NCBI RefSeq assembly: GCF_029633825.1
Contig: NZ_CP090642.1
Coordinates: 682,001-746,000 of the forward strand
DNA from: Burkholderia contaminans
GTDB lineage: Bacteria > Pseudomonadota > Gammaproteobacteria > Burkholderiales > Burkholderiaceae
Reading direction: 5' to 3'
DNA: 64,000 nt
The position numbers and the translations under genes were made by a program. The notes beneath the pieces were generated by a model. It did no database searches. It was given only the letters and a program-made list of their open reading frames with translations, and was not told the origin of the DNA. This document shows positions 35,647-44,488 of this stretch, piece after piece (position 1 is the stretch's first letter; each line of letters begins with the position of its first letter).

Positions 35647-38051
35647 CCGAACGTGATGAACTGCGCCGACGACCACACCTTGCTGTCGTTGCGTTGCCGC
35701 CCAAAGAAATAGACCGGGCGGTAGCCGAATTCCGCATGGCCGGGCGCCACCTCGATGCTGCCGGAGAGATCGACGGGCAGCGGCTGGTCGGTCAGCCGCT
35801 CGACCGCGACGAACAGCTCCGTTCCGCCAAGCGCATGCGTCGCCGTACCACGCGCGAGCAGTTCCGCACCGCTGATCTCGAAACGGAATTCAGGCGCATG
35901 GACGAATGGATTACGCTGCAGCGGATCGCCGACCTTCGCGAAGCTGTCGATCGTGCCTTCGACCACGATCGTCGCGGCGGCGAGATTGCCGATGTCGAGC
36001 TCGATGCTGTCGGCGTCGCCGTAGGTGTCGCTGTGGAATTCGACGTCGGTCGCGCCGGTGCGCCATGCCGATTCCTCGACATGCTCGAACCCGTTGGACC
36101 CGAAACGATGGATCGTGCCGTTGACGATCCGGATCCGGCCGCGCCACGCAGCCCAGCGGTAGCGATCGCGAATGCGGGCGCCGCCCCAGCGCACCCGGAC
36201 GAGGCGCTCCGCGTAGCCGAGTTCCGCATGCAGGTTGCGCTCCCAAAGCAGACCGTCGTGATCGTACGCGGCCACGTATTCCCAGCCTGACTGGCCGAGC
36301 AGCCGGTAGTCGAGCCGCGCCGGCCCATGGTGCGCGAATGCGTCGCCTTGCCAGTGATCGCCGCAGCGCACGAGCAGCGCGCTGTGCTCGCCGGTGGTCG
36401 CCCACGTGCGGCGCGCGCGCAGTGCTTCGCCGACGTGCTTGCGGTCGAGCGCGGGTGCGAGCACGCCCGTCAGCCCGCCATGGACGCCGAAGACCTGCAC
36501 GCCGGGTGCGCCGCCGCCCGGCCGGCCGCGATGTTCGTCGCCGCTGGCCGCGACGCCGAGCCGGTAGCCGCGTTCGATCACATCCTGATACAGCCAGCCG
36601 AAGTGGCCCCACGACGACGCGATCTCGACGAGCCGTTCAAGCTCGGGGTGGTGCCAGTCCGGAATGTAGCGGCGGCCGCCGACATGCGGCATCACGAGAT
36701 GCTGCGCGGCATCGTCCGCATACGCATCCCACAGTTCCTCGACGGGCCAGCGGCCGAGCTCGACCGCCGTGCCTTTCATGTCCTCGTTCCAGACGAGCGT
36801 GCGATTGTGCTCGCCGCGCGCGTTGTACGGAAAATCCGGTCGAGCGTCGCCGAGGAACACCACGTTGTGATCGCCGCCGGCGGTCGAGCTGCCGCACCAT
36901 TCCTGTACCGGATACACGACGAAGCGGCCCGGTTCGTTGAAGCGCTCGACCGCGTCGACGCCAAGCTGCCAGTTCTCGTCGGTGATCTGGAAGTCGTTCG
37001 CGGTATAGCCGAGCACGTCGATGCCGCCGATGTCGCGGGCGTAGCGCGCGTTGTACTCGGGGCTGTTGGTGCCGACCGTGTCATGTGCGTGCACATGCAG
37101 ATCCGCATACAGCGCGCGCGGCGCGGGCAGCGACGCGTCGATCGTCAGCCATGCTTCGGCCGCGCGCACGTCCGGGCGTGTCGGCACGTCGGCGACGATG
37201 CGCAGTGTGCCCGCGTCGACCGGCAGGTCGTCCACCGCGCAGCTTGCAAAGTCCGTATCGGGCAGCGCGTGTTCGCGCCGGTAGACGATCTCGCCGCGGG
37301 TGTCATACGCGACGACACGTGCATGACCGCCGACATCACGGCACGCGTTGCCCCAGCGGTCCTGCAGCGACAGCCGGAACGGTGCGCGCGTGCCGGGCTG
37401 CACGAAGCGCGGGCCGTTGAGCAGCACGTCGGAAGGCGCGCCGGCGCGGATGTCGATCGATACGTCGCCGGGCACCGCGACGAAGCGCGACGTGCCGAGC
37501 GGGTCGACGTAGAGCCGGAAGCGGAAATTGTCTTCGGCGAAGGTCTGCACGCGCGTGCCGGGGCCGCGGCGGCGGTCGCCGAGGCGAATCACGATCCGGT
37601 CGCCGGCGTTCACGTAGCCGTCGACGATGTCGACGATCACGGCCTTCTGGAACGGCCGCTCATGCCCCTTCTGGTCGAAGCGCACGTTCAGCGCCTGCAC
37701 GGTGGCCGGGCTCTGGCCGGGCACGAGCGGCGCCGCCTGATACTCGGCGCTGATGTAGTTCGCGGCGCTCGGGTCGCTCGTCTGGAACAGCGCCCAGTCC
37801 GAATAGAACTTGAAGGTCGCCTTCAGCCAGCCGCCATCGGCGATGCCGGACGAACCGACCTCGTAGTCGAGCACGATCTCGCTCCACTCGCCGGCTTCGA
37901 GACGGGTGACGTTGCATTGCACGCGTCCGGCGAACGGCAGGCGTTTGTGGCGTTCGTACAAGCCCTGGGGCGCGACGTGCGGGCCCAGGCGGTCGCGCAG
38001 CGCGGCGGCGCGCGCGTCAACGGTATCGAGAGCGTCGTTGGATTCGTTCAT
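35643..38051 (-). CDS. Large PHP-like metallohydrolase of unknown substrate (DUF3604-like)
   Basis: An 802-residue protein without a signal peptide. Residues 1-310 form beta-rich domains. The central part (about 311-560) has PHP-type metal motifs: LYADLHVHAHD (H319, H321), GGDHNVV (H395), MPHVGG (H456) and SGDEHRG (D505, H507). The C-terminal 250 residues are beta-rich again. It resembles DUF3604-type proteins. ATG 38051 is preferred to a TTG at 38063. It lies 39 bp downstream of an anion transporter gene, so it may process a compound imported by that transporter. The 3' end abuts an IS110 remnant. Function not assignable. Confidence 0.7.
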   Translation of the reverse strand: MNESNDALDTVDARAAALRDRLGPHVAPQGLYERHKRLPFAGRVQCNVTRLEAGEWSEIVLDYEVGSSGIADGGWLKATFKFYSDWALFQTSDPSAANYISAEYQAAPLVPGQSPATVQALNVRFDQKGHERPFQKAVIVDIVDGYVNAGDRIVIRLGDRRRGPGTRVQTFAEDNFRFRLYVDPLGTSRFVAVPGDVSIDIRAGAPSDVLLNGPRFVQPGTRAPFRLSLQDRWGNACRDVGGHARVVAYDTRGEIVYRREHALPDTDFASCAVDDLPVDAGTLRIVADVPTRPDVRAAEAWLTIDASLPAPRALYADLHVHAHDTVGTNSPEYNARYARDIGGIDVLGYTANDFQITDENWQLGVDAVERFNEPGRFVVYPVQEWCGSSTAGGDHNVVFLGDARPDFPYNARGEHNRTLVWNEDMKGTAVELGRWPVEELWDAYADDAAQHLVMPHVGGRRYIPDWHHPELERLVEIASSWGHFGWLYQDVIERGYRLGVAASGDEHRGRPGGGAPGVQVFGVHGGLTGVLAPALDRKHVGEALRARRTWATTGEHSALLVRCGDHWQGDAFAHHGPARLDYRLLGQSGWEYVAAYDHDGLLWERNLHAELGYAERLVRVRWGGARIRDRYRWAAWRGRIRIVNGTIHRFGSNGFEHVEESAWRTGATDVEFHSDTYGDADSIELDIGNLAAATIVVEGTIDSFAKVGDPLQRNPFVHAPEFRFEISGAELLARGTATHALGGTELFVAVERLTDQPLPVDLSGSIEVAPGHAEFGYRPVYFFGRQRNDSKVWSSAQFITFG

Positions 38052-38090
38052 GGTGGAATGCAAATTGATGTCGACGGAAGGTGCCGCGCG

Positions 38091-39653
38091 TCAATGCGCG
38101 AACGGCCAGGGCGCGCTTGCGTCCCAGACGGGAATGCCCATGTACGCGTACCACGGTGCGATCACGCAGAGGCCGTAGACGATGGCGATCAGCACCGCCA
38201 CCGAGCCGACCTTCGCGTAGTCGGCCGTCGAGAACGCGCCGCTGCTGTAAGCGATGACGCCGGCGGTGATCTGCGTCGGCAGCAGATACGCGAAGCTGTC
38301 GGTATCGCTGACGAGCATCGTGAACGCGACCGGATGCAGCCCGAGGCGCGGTGCGAGCGCCAGCGCGATCGGCGCAATCATCGTGACGGCCGCGACATTG
38401 GACAGCATGCCGATGCGGATCACGTGCGTGCCGAGCATTACGATCGCGATCGCCAGCCACCAGCCGTGCCCGCGCGCGGCAACGTAAACGTGATCGGCGG
38501 CCCAGTTCGCGAGCCCCGACGCGCTGATTGCCGACGACAGCGACAACGCACCGGCGAGCAGGAACAGCGTGCCCCAGATCGTGCGCTGTTCGACTTCGGC
38601 CCAGCCGAAGCGCAACACGCCCGGAGCGAACAACAGCGCCAGCGCGATCAGCGCGACGATTTCCGACGGCAGGTGATGCAGCGGCTCGGTGGCCCACAAC
38701 ACGGCGACGGCCGCGAACAGCGCGAGCACGGCCCAGTCGTTGCGCGCGGCGCGCGGCTGCGCGGCGCGCATCGCCGCGATCGCACCGGGGCCACCCGGAA
38801 TCGCGACGGCGCGCGAGCGGAAATGGAACTGCACCCACGCTTGCGTGATCACGAACATCCCCAGGTACGGCCACTGGAGCTTCAGCCACGTCACGTACGA
38901 GATCCGGATACCGAGCTGTTTCTCGAGCAAACCGGACACGACCATGTTCGGCAGGTGGGCCGTCAGGATGCACATACCGCTGATCATCGCGCCGTACACG
39001 AGCGTCTGGATCACGATCGCCTTGCGTGCGGCGCGTTCGCGCGGCGTTTCGCCGAACAGCCGGACGATGCCGTTCGTGACCGGCAGCAGCGTCGCGGCAC
39101 GCGCGTTCGCGGCCGGCACGACGAGCGCCATCACGCAGTTCACCGCGAACATCGCCCAGATCACGCCGTTGGCCGTGCGCACCTTCAGCCGGTCGAGCAG
39201 GAGCAGCGCGATGCGGCGGTCGAGCCCGCTCGCCTGCATGATCGCGGAGAACAGGAACGCGGCGAGACACAGGAACACGACCGGGGCGGCGAAGCCGCTG
39301 GCCGCCTTCGGAAACGACGGGCTCGCGTGCGACAGCACGAGCAGCATCGGCAGCAGGATGCCGCTCACGCCGACGGGAATCGCCTCGGTGATCCATACGA
39401 TCGCGACCCACGCGACCACGGCGAGCGTCGCCTTGCCTTCGGCGGACAGATGCGCGGGCGCAGGCAGCCACCACGCGATCGCGAAGAACGCGATCCATGC
39501 GGCGGCGAAGCCGATCGCGGCGCGCCACTGTGCGCTGGGCGATCGGGCTGCCGGATGCGGATCGGCGGATCGGGGTGCTGCCGTTTCAGCCCGTGGCGGG
39601 CGACTTGCCTGCGCGCCGTCGAGCGGCGGCGTGCCGATTGCGTTTTCAGTCAC
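38091..39653 (-). CDS. DASS/SLC13-family anion:sodium symporter
   Basis: A 520-residue membrane protein of the divalent anion:Na+ symporter family. It has many hydrophobic helices and the features WITEAIPVGVSGILLPMLLV near the N terminus and PTQITAGVIAYSSGAFS near the C terminus, which match the two substrate and sodium hairpin regions. The N-terminal 40 residues are Pro/Ala-rich and cytoplasmic. GTG 39653 follows GGGGAG. Family members import dicarboxylates, tricarboxylates, sulfate or similar anions. First gene of a two-gene unit with the metallohydrolase, and divergent from a GntR regulator. Confidence 0.85.
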   Translation of the reverse strand: MTENAIGTPPLDGAQASRPPRAETAAPRSADPHPAARSPSAQWRAAIGFAAAWIAFFAIAWWLPAPAHLSAEGKATLAVVAWVAIVWITEAIPVGVSGILLPMLLVLSHASPSFPKAASGFAAPVVFLCLAAFLFSAIMQASGLDRRIALLLLDRLKVRTANGVIWAMFAVNCVMALVVPAANARAATLLPVTNGIVRLFGETPRERAARKAIVIQTLVYGAMISGMCILTAHLPNMVVSGLLEKQLGIRISYVTWLKLQWPYLGMFVITQAWVQFHFRSRAVAIPGGPGAIAAMRAAQPRAARNDWAVLALFAAVAVLWATEPLHHLPSEIVALIALALLFAPGVLRFGWAEVEQRTIWGTLFLLAGALSLSSAISASGLANWAADHVYVAARGHGWWLAIAIVMLGTHVIRIGMLSNVAAVTMIAPIALALAPRLGLHPVAFTMLVSDTDSFAYLLPTQITAGVIAYSSGAFSTADYAKVGSVAVLIAIVYGLCVIAPWYAYMGIPVWDASAPWPFAH

Positions 39654-39722
39654 TGATATGCTCCCCGTGCGTCGGGCCCCCTGAAACTGAAACGGCAGCC
39701 CCGACCGTCTGTCGAGATGTCA

Positions 39723-39738
39723 TAATACGTATTAATAC
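39723..39738. promoter_or_regulatory. Overlapping palindromes, probable GntR/HutC operator
   Basis: TAATACGTATTA (39723-39734) is a perfect 12-bp palindrome and GTATTAATAC (39729-39738) a perfect 10-bp palindrome overlapping it. They sit in the AT-rich middle of the divergent gap between the anion transporter and the GntR gene. A minus-strand TATTAT overlaps them as a possible -10. AT-rich palindromes of this size are typical GntR-family sites; assignment to this regulator is inference from position. Confidence 0.6.
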
Positions 39739-39818
39739 AAGTTGAGCGATCCAATTGCTTTTCATATCGATATCGGGGATCGCGCATAGCGCGAGCCGAG
39801 CACGGAGAGGAACATTCG

Positions 39819-40604
39819 ATGACGCTGGTGCGTGACGACGCGACGTCGCTTTACGAGCAGATCGCGACGACGCTGCGCGACGAGATCGAGCAGGGGATGT
39901 ACGAGCCGACCGGCAAGCTGCCGTCCGAGGCGCAGCTGAGCGAGCGCTTTCAGGTGAGCCGCGTGACCGTGCGGCTCGCGCTCGATCGGCTGGCCGACGC
40001 GCGTATCGTCGAGCGCAAGCAGGGCAAGGGCACGTTCGCCGCGAAGCAGCGGCTGAGGCACAGGCTCGATGTGCTGCGCGGGCTGCACGATTCGATCGCC
40101 GGGCAGGGCGCACGCGCGCGAATGGAGTTGCTGCGAATGGAAACATGTGACGTACCGCCGGGCTTGCGGCAAGTATTCGCCGCCGACGTCACGCGCTGCA
40201 TTTATCTCGAACGCCTGCACTGGGTTGACGACGAGCCGATCGCGCTCGCGCAGACCTGTCTGTTGCCTGAGGCAAGTGACGTCGCTTATGCGCAGGCCGA
40301 CAGCATGCCGACTTACGAACTGCTGGAGCAGTTGCTCGGCTGGCGCATTGCCGACGCCGACATGTCGGTGACGGCCGTGGCCGCGCCGGACGATATCGCC
40401 GCCCTGCTGAAGACCGGCAAGCTGGCGCCGCTGCTGGTGTTGCGGCGTACGTCTCGCCTGGCCGACGGCCGCACGTGTGAATCCACGCTGTTTCATATTC
40501 GGCCGGAGCGCTTCGACCTGGTGGTGCGAAGCGGTGTCGAAGCGCGATTTGTCGCCCATGGCACGCCTTCCGCCGGGGATCGCGACGATGGCGCCGCGCG
40601 GTAA
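39819..40604 (+). CDS. GntR-family regulator, HutC subfamily
   Basis: A 261-residue regulator. The winged helix covers residues 9-78 (LYEQIATTLRDEIEQGMY, LPSEAQLSERFQVSRVTVRL, and KQGKGTFAA). The C-terminal UTRA effector domain runs from about 85 to 240 with YLERLHWVDDEPIALAQTCL and the family ending. ATG 39819 has GGAGAGGAA upstream. Divergent from the DASS transporter and metallohydrolase genes, which it probably controls through the palindromes at 39723-39738. Confidence 0.9.
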   Translation: MTLVRDDATSLYEQIATTLRDEIEQGMYEPTGKLPSEAQLSERFQVSRVTVRLALDRLADARIVERKQGKGTFAAKQRLRHRLDVLRGLHDSIAGQGARARMELLRMETCDVPPGLRQVFAADVTRCIYLERLHWVDDEPIALAQTCLLPEASDVAYAQADSMPTYELLEQLLGWRIADADMSVTAVAAPDDIAALLKTGKLAPLLVLRRTSRLADGRTCESTLFHIRPERFDLVVRSGVEARFVAHGTPSAGDRDDGAAR

Positions 40605-40963
40605 ATCGATTGGACGTATCGTTCAGGCGCCTGGGAAATCCCGTCCTGATTCAGCCTCCCGATTTTTATTCTTTCCTGGAATTTCGCCGCTCCGTCATGT
40701 GGGCGGCACGGCGCCGGCCCGACGCATCGCGGCAGCAGCAAGCTTCCCGTCAGCAATGACCCGGTTCATCGACGGCGTCATGCACGGAGCGAAGTTGCCT
40801 GGCTCCCGTCAGGCAACGCTGAATACGCGATATGGAAAGCTCGAATACTTGGTTGGGCCCGCACGAAGGCTTCGCTAGTATCCGACGCTCCCATCGGAGC
40901 CGGAACCGGAAGGTTCCGGCTGCGCCGCCCGTTGAGGCGTTTCGCGACTTCCCAACTGCCGAC
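40605..40963. other. Gene-free leader region with two strong hairpins
   Basis: No supported gene between the GntR gene and the MmgE/PrpD gene. Two perfect inverted repeats are present: GTTGCCTG (40794-40801) with CAGGCAAC (40810-40817), and GCCGGAACC (40899-40907), loop GGAA, GGTTCCGGC (40912-40920). Neither is followed by a T run, so a factor-independent terminator is unlikely. The second ends 43 bp before the PrpD start and would be in its mRNA leader. A T-rich stretch (40660-40675) lies after the GntR stop. Confidence 0.5.
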
Positions 40964-42319
40964 ATGTCTTCCCACTCGATTCCCGACGGCATCACGCGCC
41001 GGCTGGCCGCCGCGATTGCGTGCGCCGAGCCCTCGCGTGATCCATCCGCCATCGCTGCCGCGCGGCGCGGCCTGCTCGATTTTCTTGCCGCGGCGTTCGC
41101 CGGCGCGCGCGACAACGGTTACCGCAAGCTGCTGGCGGTGTGCAGTCGCGATTCGGCCGGGGCAGCAGCGGTCATCGGCAGTGCGACACCGGCGTCGCCG
41201 CAATATGCGGCGCTGCTCAACGGTTATGCAGGCCACGCGCTCGACTACGACGACGTGCACAGCAGCGTGCGCGGCCATCCCGGCACCGTGCTGCTGCCGG
41301 CGCTGCTCGCGCTCGCGCAGGTGCGCGCACGCAGCGCGCTCGAACTGCTCGACGCATACGTCGTCGGCGTCGAGACGATGGCGCGGATCGGTCTCGCGCT
41401 CGGCAGCCGCCACTACGAACTCGGTTTCCACAATACCGCGACGCTCGGCACGCTCGGTGCGGCCGCCGCCGCGGCACGTCTGCTCGGGCTCGATGCGGCG
41501 GCCACCGACAACGCGCTCGGCATCGCCGCGACGCAGTCGGCCGGGCTGCGGCTGCAGTTCGGCAGCGAGGTCAAGCCGTTGCACGCGGGGCTGGCAGCGC
41601 GCGCGGGGCTGTTCGCCGCCGAACTCGCCGAGGCGGGACTGGCCGGCACGCCGGGCGCACTCGACGGCCCGGAAGGATTCTTCGCCGTGTTCGGCGGCGG
41701 CGCGGCGCAGCCGGCGCGCGTGCTGGCCGACTGGGGCGCGCCGTGGCAGATCGTGTCGCCCGGCCTGTACTTCAAGCCGTGGCCGTGCTGCACGGCAACC
41801 CATTACGCGGTGCAGGCCGCGCTCGATCTGCGTGCTCGCCACCGCATCGCGCCGGCGGACATCGATGGCATCGTGGTCACCTTCCCGCCGGGCGGCGACA
41901 CGCCGCTGTCGAACCGGCTGCCGGCAACCGGCCTCGAAGCGCGCTTCAGCGTGGAGTACGCGGTGGCCGCCGCACTGACGGACGGGCCGCCCGGCGTCGC
42001 GACGTTCGCCGACGTGCCCGTGCGCGACGACCTGATCGCGCTTGCCGGCCGTGTCACGCGGCGTCACGACGCTGCCGCGCCGCGCGCATCGACCGATCCC
42101 GCGACGCGCTTCTCGGTCGTCGAGATCGCGCTGCGCGACGGTGTCACGCTGCAGCAGCGCACCGAACGCCTCGTCGGCACCGACGATCTCGCCGCGAAGT
42201 TCGCGGATGCAACTGCCCACGATCCCGCGCTCGCGTTCGTCCCGGAACTGATTGACACGATGCGCAGCACGGCCGATCTCGCACGCCTATTCCACACCTT
42301 TACGTCGCTTCAATCATGA
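40964..42319 (+). CDS. MmgE/PrpD-family protein
   Basis: A 451-residue protein of the MmgE/PrpD superfamily, which includes 2-methylcitrate dehydratase, cis-aconitate decarboxylase and iminodisuccinate epimerase. Family marks are LLNGYAGHALDYDDVH, HPGTVLLPALLALA, SGLRLQFGSEVKPLHAG as AGLRLQFGSEVKPLHAG, and YFKPWPCCTATHYA, with conserved histidine and lysine residues of the active site. ATG 40964 gives the usual family start. It overlaps the following monooxygenase gene by four bases. No propionate genes are nearby, so a propionate role is unlikely. Confidence 0.85.
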   Translation: MSSHSIPDGITRRLAAAIACAEPSRDPSAIAAARRGLLDFLAAAFAGARDNGYRKLLAVCSRDSAGAAAVIGSATPASPQYAALLNGYAGHALDYDDVHSSVRGHPGTVLLPALLALAQVRARSALELLDAYVVGVETMARIGLALGSRHYELGFHNTATLGTLGAAAAAARLLGLDAAATDNALGIAATQSAGLRLQFGSEVKPLHAGLAARAGLFAAELAEAGLAGTPGALDGPEGFFAVFGGGAAQPARVLADWGAPWQIVSPGLYFKPWPCCTATHYAVQAALDLRARHRIAPADIDGIVVTFPPGGDTPLSNRLPATGLEARFSVEYAVAAALTDGPPGVATFADVPVRDDLIALAGRVTRRHDAAAPRASTDPATRFSVVEIALRDGVTLQQRTERLVGTDDLAAKFADATAHDPALAFVPELIDTMRSTADLARLFHTFTSLQS

Positions 42320-43647
42320 GCACCGATCGCAGCACACCCTCCCGCCGCCAGATGCGCCTGGGGCTGTTTCTCCAGGGCGCCGGACACCACGTCGCCGGCT
42401 GGCGCCACCCCGATGCCGAATCCGGCAGCGAGAACTTCGACCTGCTGCGCCGCGTCGTGCAGACCGCCGAGCGGGCAAAGTTCGACATGGTCTTCCTCGC
42501 CGACGGCCTGACGAGCGGCCCGGACGCGCATCCGTCGATGGCGATGCGCTTCGAGCCGCTGAGCCTGCTGTCGGCGCTCGCGATGCATACGCGGCACATC
42601 GGCCTCGCGGCCACCGCGTCGACGACGTACAGCGAGCCTTACCACATCGCGCGTGTGTTCGCGTCGCTCGACCACCTGAGCGGCGGGCGCGCCGCATGGA
42701 ACGTCGTGACGACCTCGTACGACCGCACCGCCGCGAACTTCACCCGCGGCAACCATCCCGATCACGCGCAGCGTTACGAGATGGCCGGCGAATTCGTCGA
42801 TGTCGTGAAGGGGCTGTGGGACAGCTGGGACGACGACGCGGTCGTCAGGGACAAGGCGCGTGGCGTGTATTTCGACCCGGCGAAGGTGCACGCGCTCGAT
42901 CACGCTGGACGCTTCTTCAACGTGAAGGGGCCGCTGAACGCGTCGCGCCCGCCGCAAGGCCATCCTGTCGTGATTCAGGCCGGCTCGTCGGGCCCTGGCC
43001 AGGATCTTGCCGCGCGCACCGCGGAAGTGGTGTTCACCGCGCAGCAGACGCTCGAGGAAGCGCAGGCCTTCTATCGCGACCTGAAGGGGCGGCTCGCGGC
43101 ATACGGCCGCGCCGAGGACGCACTGGCCGTGATGCCCGGCGTATTTCCGGTGATCGGCCGCACCGAGCAGGAGGCCAAGGACAAATATGCGCAGCTCCAG
43201 CAATGGACGGATACGTCGGGCGCGCTGACGCTGCTGTCCGACCGTCTCGGCCACGACGTGTCGAAGTATCCGCTCGACGGTCCGCTGCCCGACCTGCCCG
43301 AATCCGATCAGTTGAAGAGCCGCGCGAAGCTGCTGACCGATCTCGCACGCCGCGAGAACCTCACGCTGCGCGAGCTCTACTATCTCGTCGCCGGCGCGCG
43401 CGGGCACCGGATCGTGTGGGGCACGCCGACGCAAGTCGCGGACGCGCTGGAGGAGTGGTTCGAGGGTGGCGCCGCGGACGGCTTCAACATCATGCCGCCT
43501 TATTTCCCGGGCGGACTCGACGATTTCGTCGAGCATGTCGTGCCGGAACTGCAACGCCGCGGCCTGTTCCGCACCGAATACGCGGGCACGACGCTGCGCG
43601 ACCATCTCGGGCTCGCGCGCCCGCCGAGCCGCTACGCAGCGCGTTGA
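42316..43647 (+). CDS. LLM-class flavin monooxygenase, NtaA/SnaA/DszA family
   Basis: A 443-residue bacterial-luciferase-like monooxygenase of the two-component type that uses FMNH2 from a separate reductase. Marks include AGWRHPDAESG near residue 30, HIGLAATASTTYSEPYHIAR and FASLDHLSGGRAAWNVVTT, then PPQGHPVVIQAGSS. Relatives act on nitrilotriacetate, EDTA, dibenzothiophene sulfone and dimethyl sulfone. It is translationally coupled to the MmgE/PrpD gene (four-base overlap) and convergent with an ABC ATPase one base after its stop. A paralogue of the protein at 53560. No flavin reductase gene is visible in the window. Confidence 0.9.
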   Translation: MSTDRSTPSRRQMRLGLFLQGAGHHVAGWRHPDAESGSENFDLLRRVVQTAERAKFDMVFLADGLTSGPDAHPSMAMRFEPLSLLSALAMHTRHIGLAATASTTYSEPYHIARVFASLDHLSGGRAAWNVVTTSYDRTAANFTRGNHPDHAQRYEMAGEFVDVVKGLWDSWDDDAVVRDKARGVYFDPAKVHALDHAGRFFNVKGPLNASRPPQGHPVVIQAGSSGPGQDLAARTAEVVFTAQQTLEEAQAFYRDLKGRLAAYGRAEDALAVMPGVFPVIGRTEQEAKDKYAQLQQWTDTSGALTLLSDRLGHDVSKYPLDGPLPDLPESDQLKSRAKLLTDLARRENLTLRELYYLVAGARGHRIVWGTPTQVADALEEWFEGGAADGFNIMPPYFPGGLDDFVEHVVPELQRRGLFRTEYAGTTLRDHLGLARPPSRYAAR

Positions 43648-43648
43648 C

Positions 43649-44488
43649 TCAGACCGCGAAGCGCGTCAGGTCGAGTGCGATCGGCGCGCTGTCGCGGCTG
43701 GGGTGCGGGCTCCCGGTCGGGCCGAGCGCATGCGCGAGGAAAGCCCGCGTGCGCGCGCTTTGCGGCGCGCGGAACAGTTGCGTGGCCGGCCCGTGCTCGA
43801 CGATCACGCCCGCCTCGGTGAAGTAGACGACGTCGCTGATTTCCTCGGCGAACCGCATCTCGTGCGTGACGAGTACGCAGGTCATGCCGTCGCGCACGAG
43901 GTCGCGAATCACCGCCAGCACGTCGCCGACGGTTTCCGGATCGAGTGCGGACGTCACCTCGTCGAACAGGATCAGGTCGGGCTGCATCGCGAGCGCGCGG
44001 GCGATCGCGACGCGCTGCTGCTGGCCGCCCGACAGCTCGCCGGGGTACGCATGCGCCTTGTCGGCGAGGCGCACGCGTTCGAGCAGCGCGTGCGCGGTGC
44101 GCACCGCTTCGGCGCGATCGCGGCCGAGAATCCTGACCGGCGCGGCGACGAGGTTGTCGAGCACGCTCAGGTGCGGAAACAGGTTGTATTGCTGGAACAC
44201 GAAGCCGACGCGCTTGCGCAGCGCGATTTCGTCGCGCTCGGATGCGAGCCGGTCGACGCGCGTGCCGTCGACGTCTATCAGGCCGCGCTGCGGCCGCAAC
44301 AGCCCGGTGATGCAGCGCAGGATCGTCGATTTGCCGGAGCCGGACGGCCCGATGATCGACACGGCCTGGCCGCGGTGCACGTCGAGATCGATACCGCGCA
44401 GCACGGGCGTCGTGCCGTAGGACAGATGCACGTCGCGCAGGCGGACGAGCGGCTCGTCCGCGCCGCGCGGAGTTTCAGTGGAATGCAT
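43649..44488 (-). CDS. ABC transporter ATPase, polar amino acid type
   Basis: A 279-residue ATPase: Walker A GPSGSGKST near residue 47, Q loop FVFQQYNLFPHLSV (the NLFPH segment is typical of GlnQ-type importers), signature LSGGQQQR and Walker B LILFDEVTSALDPE, with the switch histidine in LVTHEM. It drives the two permeases encoded just upstream; its start lies 14 bases inside the end of the first of them. About 35 extra C-terminal residues extend beyond the usual end. Confidence 0.93.
   Translation of the reverse strand: MHSTETPRGADEPLVRLRDVHLSYGTTPVLRGIDLDVHRGQAVSIIGPSGSGKSTILRCITGLLRPQRGLIDVDGTRVDRLASERDEIALRKRVGFVFQQYNLFPHLSVLDNLVAAPVRILGRDRAEAVRTAHALLERVRLADKAHAYPGELSGGQQQRVAIARALAMQPDLILFDEVTSALDPETVGDVLAVIRDLVRDGMTCVLVTHEMRFAEEISDVVYFTEAGVIVEHGPATQLFRAPQSARTRAFLAHALGPTGSPHPSRDSAPIALDLTRFAV

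Noticed and set aside
38052..38063. TTG 38063 as start of the metallohydrolase.
   Set aside because: No ribosome site; ATG four codons later is the simpler choice.
36327..39656. Very long open frame (about 1100 codons) on the plus strand opposite the metallohydrolase and anion transporter.
   Set aside because: Arg/His/Asp-rich translation with no family match; it is the antisense shadow of two well-supported genes, common in GC-rich DNA.
40605..40675. Factor-independent terminator after the GntR gene (CAGGCGCCTG and GGGAAATCCC followed by a T-rich stretch).
   Set aside because: Stems are short and the T-rich stretch is 20 or more bases away, so evidence is too weak.
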